Assembly: GCA_002396125.1 (NCBI GenBank) | Contig: DGWL01000058.1 | Location: forward strand, 1-19,730 | Direction of reading: 5' to 3' | Length of the DNA: 19,730 nt | Source of the DNA: Porphyromonadaceae bacterium UBA4259 | GTDB lineage: Bacteria > Bacteroidota > Bacteroidia > Bacteroidales > Muribaculaceae | Part shown: positions 13,819 through 19,730 of the stretch, one piece after another | How positions within the stretch are numbered: the stretch's first letter is position 1 | Layout of the letters: every line of letters begins with the position of its first letter | Made by a program: the position numbers and the translations under genes | Notes under the pieces: model-generated | What the model saw: the letters and a program-made list of their open reading frames with translations, nothing else | Told to the model about the DNA's origin: nothing | Databases searched by the model: none

Positions 13819-16470
13819 TTAGAACTCTTGACCGAGCACGAAGTGGAAGTTGCTGCCACCCTTGTTGCCATAAACCCTGTCGAAGCCATAGCCCCAGTCA
13901 ATACCCATCATGCCAATCATTGGCAAGTAGATGCGCACACCCACACCTGCCGAACGCTTCAGGTTGAATGGGTTGAACTGCTTAACGCTCGTCCAGGCGT
14001 TACCGGCCTCGGCAAAGAGCAGTGGATAGATGGTGGCGCTGTTGGAGAGCATCAGCGGGAAGTGGAGCTCAACAACGAAGCGGTTGTAGGCATAGCCTTC
14101 TTGACCATAGGGGGTGAAGGCTCCGTTCTCGTAGCCACGCAGGGCGATGGTCTCGGTGGCATAGGTGTAACTGCCGCTCATGCCGTCGCCACCCACATAG
14201 AATGTCTCGAATGGAGACTTGAGGTAGCGGTTCCAGCTGCCCAGCAGACCAATGTCGGCACGTGTCATGAGCACGAGAGTCCAGCGGCCATCGGGGTCGG
14301 TGAGTGGGGTATAGGTCTTGGCCTGGAACTTGAGTTTCCAGTATTCAATCCAGCGATAAAGCTCTTTCTTCGAGGCTTCGGTGGTCGATTGGCTTAACGT
14401 CTTCCAGTCCTTTTTGCCAAAGAGGCTTGCCGGTGGTGTGGCATGGAACGAGAGTGTGAACGAACTGCCTCGACGGGTATAGAGCGGGTTATCGATACTG
14501 TTGCGCGAGAGGGTGAGACCAAGCACAATCGAGTTGCTCACACCATTCTTCATGTAATACATGTATTCCCAGTTCTTCAGGCTGTACCACTGATAGCTCA
14601 CGTCGGCCATGAGGGTGAAGTAGTCGTCGGGCCACTTGAGGCGCTTACCGAAGCCGATTGTCACACCGGCCATTTGCAGATACTTGCCTGGGTCGTAGGC
14701 GTTCTCGTAGTAGTTGCCGCTGCCGCCATAGTAGGGATTATAGCCGTTGTAACCGTTGTACATACTACTCATCATGTAGTTGTAATAGTAGTTTTGGTAC
14801 TGGCTGTTGTAGAACGATGAGTTGATACCTGTGGTGCGGCTATAGAATGCCGATACCGACAGAGTGTTGGGGCGCTTGCCGCCAAACCACGGGTCGACAA
14901 ACGAGAGGCTGTAGGCCTGATAATACTTGGCGTTGGTCTGCGCACTGATCGAGAATGTCTGGCCGTCGCCTTGTGGGATAATACCCTTGTAGGACGATGG
15001 GTGGAACAGGTTCTTTATGGAGAAGTTGGTGAACTTGAGAGTCACCTTACCGATGATACCCGTTTGACCCCAACCGGCCGAGAGCTCAATTTGGTCATTG
15101 GCTTTCGATTCTAGGTTAAGGATGATATCAACAGTTCCGTCCTCTTCGTTGGGCTCGGGACGAATGTCCATTTTCTCGGGGTCGAAATGGCCTGTCTGGG
15201 CAATTTCACGTGCCGAGCGCACCAGGTCTTCCTTGCTAAAGAGCTCACCAGGGCGCACGCGCAACTCGCGACGAACCACCTTCTCGTAGAGGCGATCGTT
15301 ACCATTGATTACCACCTTGTTGATGCGTGCCTGGCGTCCCTCGTAGATGCGCATCTCCAGGTCGATAGAGTCGCCCTCAATCTTGGTCTCGGTGGGAACA
15401 AGCTGGAAGAAGAGGTAGCCGTTGTTCATGTACATGTTGGCAACAGCGTCATCGTCGTCGGTGGTGCGCTTGTTGAGCAACTTTTGGTTATAAACGTCGC
15501 CCTTTTCGATTCCCAGCACCTCGTTAAGCACTGCGGTGGGATAGACGGTGTTGCCCACCCACGATATGTTGGAGATGTAATACTTCTTGCCCTCATCTAT
15601 CTTGAGGTACACATCCACGTTCTTATCGTCGTAGTTGGCAATGCTGTCCCACACTATCACGGCATCGCGATAGCCTTTTTCATTATACTTGTCAATGATG
15701 CGCTGCTTGTCATCCTCATAGTCGGTGCGCACAAATTTCTTTTGGCTGAACCACTTGAGGACGTTGAGAATACCGCTCTCGTTGGTCTTTTTCATGGTGC
15801 GCTTGATGGCACCGTCGCTCAGCACTTCGTTGCCCTCGATATAAATCTTGTGAACCGAGATTTTCTCGTGCTTATCGGCAACGATGTCGACAATCACTTC
15901 GTTTTGCTTGCTCAAGTCTTCTTGCTGGCGCACCTTGCATGTTGCTTTCTCAAAACCCTTGCTGGCGTAATATTTCTGCACGATTTGCTCAATGCGGTTG
16001 GCTATGTTGGGAGTAATCTGGTTGCCCACCAGGTTGCCAAGGCGCTCGGTGATGTCTTTTTGCTCACCTTTTTTCATGCCCACAAAGTTTATCTTCGAGA
16101 TGCGAGGTTGCTGGCGGAGAACAAATTCAAGCCATGCTTTGTCGCCATAGATTTTCTCTACTTTAATTTGAACCTTGGAGAATAGGCCTTGGCGCCAAAA
16201 GCGCTTGGCGGCCACCTTCAGGTCGTTGCCGGGAATCTCTATGCGCTGGCCTATCGACAGGCCTGAATAGCCAATGATGATATAGTCTTCGTAGTTGTCG
16301 ACTCCCGATACCTTGATTCCTGCAATCTCATACTTGGAAGGCGTGCCATTAAACGCCAACTTGGGATTGAAAATCGTGTCGTTGACGGTGTGGGTCTCCT
16401 GAGCTTGTGCTGTTGCAAAGCCCATCAACCACACCGAGAAAAATACTATAAATACCTTAATATATCGCAT
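13819..16470 (-). CDS. bamA: BamA, outer-membrane protein assembly factor
   Basis: This is an 883-residue Omp85 protein that folds and inserts beta-barrels in the outer membrane. After a signal peptide (MRYIKVFIVFFSVWLMGFATAQA) come five POTRA domains (roughly 48-122, 123-202, 203-293, 295-377, 378-455), then a 16-strand barrel to the C-terminal Phe (LGQEF). The loop-6 motif appears as LRGYENGAF. I chose the ATG at 16470 because it opens directly into the signal peptide and lies 4 nt past the uppS stop; the frame stays open to 16620, but that extension overlaps uppS and would bury the signal peptide. An unusual segment at 554-592 has 14 Tyr among 39 residues with Asn and Gly, and should be a surface loop. 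Skp genes follow downstream. Confidence 0.96.
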   Translation of the reverse strand: MRYIKVFIVFFSVWLMGFATAQAQETHTVNDTIFNPKLAFNGTPSKYEIAGIKVSGVDNYEDYIIIGYSGLSIGQRIEIPGNDLKVAAKRFWRQGLFSKVQIKVEKIYGDKAWLEFVLRQQPRISKINFVGMKKGEQKDITERLGNLVGNQITPNIANRIEQIVQKYYASKGFEKATCKVRQQEDLSKQNEVIVDIVADKHEKISVHKIYIEGNEVLSDGAIKRTMKKTNESGILNVLKWFSQKKFVRTDYEDDKQRIIDKYNEKGYRDAVIVWDSIANYDDKNVDVYLKIDEGKKYYISNISWVGNTVYPTAVLNEVLGIEKGDVYNQKLLNKRTTDDDDAVANMYMNNGYLFFQLVPTETKIEGDSIDLEMRIYEGRQARINKVVINGNDRLYEKVVRRELRVRPGELFSKEDLVRSAREIAQTGHFDPEKMDIRPEPNEEDGTVDIILNLESKANDQIELSAGWGQTGIIGKVTLKFTNFSIKNLFHPSSYKGIIPQGDGQTFSISAQTNAKYYQAYSLSFVDPWFGGKRPNTLSVSAFYSRTTGINSSFYNSQYQNYYYNYMMSSMYNGYNGYNPYYGGSGNYYENAYDPGKYLQMAGVTIGFGKRLKWPDDYFTLMADVSYQWYSLKNWEYMYYMKNGVSNSIVLGLTLSRNSIDNPLYTRRGSSFTLSFHATPPASLFGKKDWKTLSQSTTEASKKELYRWIEYWKLKFQAKTYTPLTDPDGRWTLVLMTRADIGLLGSWNRYLKSPFETFYVGGDGMSGSYTYATETIALRGYENGAFTPYGQEGYAYNRFVVELHFPLMLSNSATIYPLLFAEAGNAWTSVKQFNPFNLKRSAGVGVRIYLPMIGMMGIDWGYGFDRVYGNKGGSNFHFVLGQEF

Positions 16471-16474
16471 ATTG

Positions 16475-17230
16475 TCAATTTTGTTCGTTGTTTGTAACCT
16501 GCTCGCTGGTTTTTCCAAAGCGGCGTTCGCGGCTTTGATAGTCAAGTATCGCCTCAATGAAGTCTTCCTTGGTGAAGTCAGGCCAAAACTTGCTCGTGAA
16601 ATATAGCTCGCTGTAGGCAATCTGCCATAGCAGGAAGTTGCTGATGCGCAGGTCGCCGGCGGTGCGAATGAGCAGGTCGGGGTCGGGCATTGATGCTGTT
16701 GCCAGTGCTTGGCTCACCATGTCGTCGTCGATTTGGCTGGGGTCGATTTCGCCGGCAGTGGCTCTTGCGGCAAGGGTCTTGCATGCTTCAACAATCTCCC
16801 AGCGTGATGAATAGCTCAAAGCCAAGCATAGCACGAGTCCTGTGCAGTGACCGGTGTCGGTCATGCATTTCTCAAGTCTCTCGCGTGCAAACTGTGGCAT
16901 CCGCTCCATGTTGCCGATGGTGGTGAGCCGCACGTTGTTCTTGATAAGGTCGGGAGTTTGTTGCTCAATCGACACGACAATCAGGTTCATCAGCGCGTCA
17001 ACCTCGTCTTGTGGACGGCTCCAATTCTCGGTTGAGAAGGTGTAGAGTGTGAGGTAACCGATACCCAGCTCACTGGCAATCTCGGTTATTTGCCTCACTG
17101 TGGTCACGCCATTCTCATGACCAATGGAACGGATGAAGCCTCGCTGCTTAGCCCAGCGGCCGTTGCCGTCCATGATGATGGCTACGTGCTTTGGAAGCCT
17201 GTTGCGGTCTATTTTTTCAAGCGATGACAT
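16475..17230 (-). CDS. uppS: Isoprenyl (undecaprenyl) diphosphate synthase
   Basis: This cis-prenyltransferase adds isopentenyl units to farnesyl diphosphate, making the C55 lipid carrier for peptidoglycan and surface glycans. The catalytic motif HVAIIMDGNGRWAKQRG contains D21, followed by LYTFSTENWSRP and LIRTAGDLRISNFLLWQ, ending in AYSELYF with the metal-binding Glu. The third motif usually reads RTGGE or RTSGE; here it is RTAGD, a mild change near the substrate phosphates. I prefer the ATG at 17230 (251 residues, normal length) to the one at 17260, which adds ten residues not typical of the family, although the upstream start would shorten the gap to the DUF6089 gene to 18 nt. It is followed 4 nt later by bamA. 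Confidence 0.95.
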   Translation of the reverse strand: MSSLEKIDRNRLPKHVAIIMDGNGRWAKQRGFIRSIGHENGVTTVRQITEIASELGIGYLTLYTFSTENWSRPQDEVDALMNLIVVSIEQQTPDLIKNNVRLTTIGNMERMPQFARERLEKCMTDTGHCTGLVLCLALSYSSRWEIVEACKTLAARATAGEIDPSQIDDDMVSQALATASMPDPDLLIRTAGDLRISNFLLWQIAYSELYFTSKFWPDFTKEDFIEAILDYQSRERRFGKTSEQVTNNEQN

Positions 17231-17278
17231 AGTGTTTATATCGTGTTTTGTTATAATCATTAATATTGAAGACTTGTG

Positions 17279-17950
17279 TCACTCAACATAGTGGCACTTA
17301 ACGCAGCGCTTGCTGAACTCATAGGTGATGGTGAATGCCGCTACCGAGTACCACTCGGTGTTCTTGGCGAAGCCATGATTGTAGCCGTAGGTGTCGGTGA
17401 TGCCGTCGAAGCGGTCGCTGAAGCTCTTGCGCATCGTGAACTCGAAGCCCAGGTTCAAGCGCTCCTTCAAGCGGTATTTCACACCCACACCCAGTGGCAA
17501 CACCATTCCCAGGTGAGCTTTGCCTCCGGTGAATGCAATCCCCATTCCAAGCCCGGCCACCATGTAGGGGGTTATGCGCTTGTAGTTCTTGTAGCGTGGT
17601 CCCTGGCCGAAGTGGAAGAAGTTGAATTCCACCTGGCCTCCCAGGTCAATCACGTGTGATGAGAACTTGTAGTGCTCATCATTGGGGAACTTTGACTCAA
17701 TGTTCTTGCTGTCGCCTGCCAGCCCCACATAGAAAAGATTGCCCTTGAAAGCCCAGCGGGTGTTGAGGTTGTAGCGGAACACGCCACCGCCCGCCACACG
17801 AGGCATCTTGTACATGTTGCTGCGGTTAACGTCGCCAAGATAGCCGGTGATGCCTATGGCAGGACCCACTTCGTAGCGGTATTCCTGAGCCCAGGTCACG
17901 AGCGAGAGCGTCGCCACGAGCAGCAATAATATGTTTCTTTTAGCTAGCAT
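17279..17950 (-). CDS. DUF6089-like outer-membrane beta-barrel protein
   Basis: This 223-residue protein has a signal peptide (MLAKRNILLLLVATLSLVTWA) and a mature part of alternating amphipathic strands separated by short turns (YEVGPAIGITGYLGDVN, GGVFRYNLNTRWAFKGNLFY, PYMVAGLGMGIAF, LPLGVGVKYRLKERLNLGFEFTMRKSFSD). This is the pattern of a small 8- to 10-strand outer-membrane barrel. Proteins of this type, annotated DUF6089 or PorT-like, regularly precede uppS and bamA in Bacteroidetes. It ends 18-48 nt before uppS (depending on the start) and begins 33 nt after the lipoprotein stop. Function is unknown; a role tied to outer-membrane assembly or secretion is suggested only by context. Two Cys near the C-terminus (RCVKCHYVE) are unusual for a barrel end. 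Confidence 0.85.
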   Translation of the reverse strand: MLAKRNILLLLVATLSLVTWAQEYRYEVGPAIGITGYLGDVNRSNMYKMPRVAGGGVFRYNLNTRWAFKGNLFYVGLAGDSKNIESKFPNDEHYKFSSHVIDLGGQVEFNFFHFGQGPRYKNYKRITPYMVAGLGMGIAFTGGKAHLGMVLPLGVGVKYRLKERLNLGFEFTMRKSFSDRFDGITDTYGYNHGFAKNTEWYSVAAFTITYEFSKRCVKCHYVE

Positions 17951-17983
17951 TGCGGGAATATTGGTGGATGTGACGGTGTGTGT

Positions 17984-19477
17984 TTAATAAATGGGCTTAA
18001 ATGTCAATCCCTTGAGCACGCCTTCCCACATGCTGGCGAGAGCCTCGCCATTAACAGCATAGCCGCCGCACAGGTAAATATAAGGGCAATCCCACTCGGT
18101 GATGTGGGTGATAACGCCCAGGGGCTTGACTCCGTTAACGGAGCATGTGCTCATGAAGGTGTAGGCTTGTGCGCCATAGAAAGCGGTTATGTAGTCGGGC
18201 AACTGCAGTGAATTGGCTCCCACAATCCAGTTAAGGCCTTGATTGCGCGAGGTGTAGGTGGTGGTGTTGAGGTTGCCGGTCTCGAGTTTGCCGCCCATCA
18301 CCATCCATGTTACCTGTCGCTGTGGGGTAAAGGCTCCGCTTGGTGTAACATAGGAGTAGTAGCTCACCATTGTGGCGTCACGCAACTTTGGCAAGGCGTT
18401 GGCTCCACCTTGTGAGAGCAAGCCCCATTTGTTGCCGTCGTAGCCCCACACTGCGTTGGTCAGTGTTCCGTTTTGAAGCACGCCGCCTGCCATCATAGCT
18501 TGCTGGTTGGAGGTCCATCCGTTGGCGGCCATCACCAGTTGGCTCATGCCTGCAACGGGGAACGATGCCTCCACGCTACTACACTCAAAGCCATCGCGGC
18601 GTGGATACTCGTCGTGTTTCCACAGTTCACCGTCTTGAACGATACCCAGCACGCGCTCACCGTAGGCGCCAATGATGGTGCGCCATGCCACGCCAGTGTC
18701 GGTCCAGTTAAGGCCGCCGTCGTAGCTTTCATAGAGCTCGCTGTTGTCGTCGAGAAGATAGATGGCATTGTCGGTCGCCGCCAGACTGTTCACTTGTGGC
18801 GTGAAAGGCAGCGAGAGCACTCTCTTTTCCCATTGCCCCTCCTCGGGGTCGGATGTTTGGCTCAAGATATATTGTGAGTTATCTTGCACGAGACACAGCA
18901 AGTTCTCGTTTTGCATCACGGTCTTCGACTGGATTATGTTATCGTTCATTCCCGGCAGTTGGCTGCGGCGCTCGATGGGCCATTCCAGGGTGTCGGGGTT
19001 CTCTTTGTGCACGTTAACTTTCACCACATACTCGCGAGCTTGGCTTGCATCGCGCGAGGTGATGCGCAGTGTCACGTTGCCGGTGAAGTCGATTGAGTCC
19101 TTGGTTGAGTTGGTGTACTGAATCACGGTGTCTTTCATCACGTCGCCATTCTTGATGATGAACTGACGTGCCGAAACGCTTGAGGCGCAAGTGACGTCAA
19201 CCAGCAATGCGCTCACCTTGGTTCCCTTGGGAAGCGAGTCGGCGTTGTAGATGATGGCACGATCTTGATCGATGGTGAATTTCACCGAGTCGAGGTTGTT
19301 GAGCACGTTAGTGTTGGCCTTGAGCTTGAAGTTCGACACCAGCGTGGTTGCCGACGAGTAAATGCTGTAGTCGGTTGTTGTGGAACTAGAGCTCTTGTCG
19401 TCGTCCTTGTTGCAGGAAACCAGGCTCATTGCCACCACTAGGGTTGCCACTATGTAGAATGCGAAGTGTTTGTTCAT
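17984..19477 (-). CDS. DUF6242-like surface lipoprotein with beta-propeller region
   Basis: This is a 497-residue lipoprotein. The lipobox SLVS-C22 follows a hydrophobic signal, and the residues after the Cys, NKDDDK, match the acidic lipoprotein export signal that sends Bacteroidetes lipoproteins to the cell surface. A Ser/Thr linker (SSSSTTT) comes next. The N-terminal part (about 40-155; TKVSALLVDVTCASSVS, REYVVKVNVHKE) looks like one or two Ig-like or cadherin-like sheets. The remaining 330 residues have repeated beta-propeller-type pieces (ELYESYDGGLNWTDTG, TYTSRNQGLNWIVG, AVWGYDGNKWGLLS) like BNR/Kelch repeats. The family is annotated DUF6242 and its function is not known. It is the first gene of the operon with DUF6089, uppS, bamA and skp, so its expression is tied to envelope biogenesis. 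Confidence 0.85.
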   Translation of the reverse strand: MNKHFAFYIVATLVVAMSLVSCNKDDDKSSSSTTTDYSIYSSATTLVSNFKLKANTNVLNNLDSVKFTIDQDRAIIYNADSLPKGTKVSALLVDVTCASSVSARQFIIKNGDVMKDTVIQYTNSTKDSIDFTGNVTLRITSRDASQAREYVVKVNVHKENPDTLEWPIERRSQLPGMNDNIIQSKTVMQNENLLCLVQDNSQYILSQTSDPEEGQWEKRVLSLPFTPQVNSLAATDNAIYLLDDNSELYESYDGGLNWTDTGVAWRTIIGAYGERVLGIVQDGELWKHDEYPRRDGFECSSVEASFPVAGMSQLVMAANGWTSNQQAMMAGGVLQNGTLTNAVWGYDGNKWGLLSQGGANALPKLRDATMVSYYSYVTPSGAFTPQRQVTWMVMGGKLETGNLNTTTYTSRNQGLNWIVGANSLQLPDYITAFYGAQAYTFMSTCSVNGVKPLGVITHITEWDCPYIYLCGGYAVNGEALASMWEGVLKGLTFKPIY

Positions 19478-19498
19478 TATGTCTTAAAAAATATCTTG

Positions 19499-19506
19499 CA
19501 AAGTTA
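19499..19506 (-). promoter_or_regulatory. Candidate -7 box of the DUF6242-uppS-bamA-skp operon
   Basis: On the minus strand this reads TAACTTTG, an exact match to the Bacteroidetes TAnnTTTG word. It would start transcription about 15-20 nt before the lipoprotein ATG at 19477. No clean TTTG lies 19-21 nt upstream, but two palindromes occupy that zone, suggesting a regulated promoter. Confidence 0.5.
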
Positions 19507-19527
19507 CAATAAATAACTAAAAAACGT

Positions 19528-19556
19528 GCACACAATGTGCTTTATTGTCACACAAT
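19528..19556. promoter_or_regulatory. Pair of 13-bp palindromes upstream of the BAM operon
   Basis: GCACACAATGTGC (19528-19540) and ATTGTCACACAAT (19544-19556) are both perfect 5-3-5 inverted repeats, with centres 16 bp apart. Each contains the word CACACAAT, and the two copies start exactly 20 bp apart. They lie over and upstream of the -33 position expected from the -7 box at 19499. A dimeric regulator site is plausible; no regulator is identified. Confidence 0.4.
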
Positions 19557-19730
19557 TCTTCAAAGCGCACATTTTTTCACGGTGTAAAATTAATATTAAA
19601 CAAGCAATGTTCACACATTAATTAAGATATTAAAAGGCAAAACGGCATTTTTTACACCTTTTTAACGCACTGCCGTGGTGACAAAAACGTGAGCGATTTC
19701 CAATGTTTGGTTGCGCGCATGATGTAAAAT
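19557..19730. other. AT-rich intergenic sequence at the right edge
   Basis: No coding frame or RNA was recognised here. It contains one more CACACAT word (19612-19618) and a TTTG word at 19706-19709 that could be the -33 of a rightward promoter whose -7 would fall at or beyond the window end. Confidence 0.4.

Noticed and set aside
15187..16185. Open frame of 332 codons on the plus strand
   Set aside because: It is antisense to bamA, with composition explained by the complementary strand (long Val/Leu/His runs) and no recognisable domain.
16471..16620. Longer N-terminus for BamA
   Set aside because: It overlaps uppS and places 50 residues before a clear signal peptide; the ATG at 16470 is the natural start.
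19706..19730. Promoter for a rightward gene beyond the window
   Set aside because: Only the TTTG half is visible; the -7 box would fall at or beyond the last base, so it cannot be supported.

Overview
This window looks like a chromosomal segment of a Bacteroidales bacterium (Muribaculaceae, Prevotella or a close relative; the family cannot be fixed from sequence alone). The evidence is the BamA-UppS-tandem OmpH/Skp cluster with a DUF6089-type beta-barrel gene, a lipoprotein with an acidic lipoprotein-export signal after its acylated Cys, Bacteroidetes promoter words (TTTG / TAnnTTTG), and the absence of Shine-Dalgarno sequences at most starts. No tRNA, rRNA, CRISPR, transposase or phage structural gene was seen.

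Region 1 (1-8091, minus strand): five tightly packed genes reading leftwards off the edge. In transcription order they are a large secreted protein with a split zinc-amidase signature and an inserted golvesin/xanthan-lyase-type domain; a two-module family-2 glycosyltransferase ending in five cysteines; a DUF4922 protein with a GalT/HIT-like HxHxQ motif; a SpoIID/LytB-type protein without a visible signal peptide; and an AmpG-like MFS permease cut by the window edge. Gaps of 2-25 nt imply one operon. The theme is peptidoglycan turnover and muropeptide import, plus activated-sugar chemistry.

Region 2 (8092-8433) is a divergent control region. It holds a textbook Bacteroidetes promoter driving the rightward genes, with an inverted repeat over its -7 box, and a weaker promoter candidate for the leftward operon.

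Region 3 (8434-11349, plus strand): Nudix-winged-helix protein (NrtR/AraR type), zinc-less class III-like sirtuin, macro-domain-like protein, and ADP-ribosylglycohydrolase (DraG/ARH type). All four families use NAD+, ADP-ribose or O-acyl-ADP-ribose, and the last three genes are 2-10 nt apart. This compact ADP-ribose module is the most interesting candidate system here. A strong two-way hairpin terminator (11367-11410) closes it.

Region 4 (11449-12318, minus strand): a BadF/N-acetylglucosamine-kinase-family protein with a degraded first phosphate motif.

Region 5 (12538-19477, minus strand): the envelope-assembly operon, in order a DUF6242-like lipoprotein, DUF6089-like barrel, uppS, bamA and two OmpH/Skp chaperones, ending in an intrinsic terminator. 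It starts from a candidate promoter next to two 13-bp palindromes.
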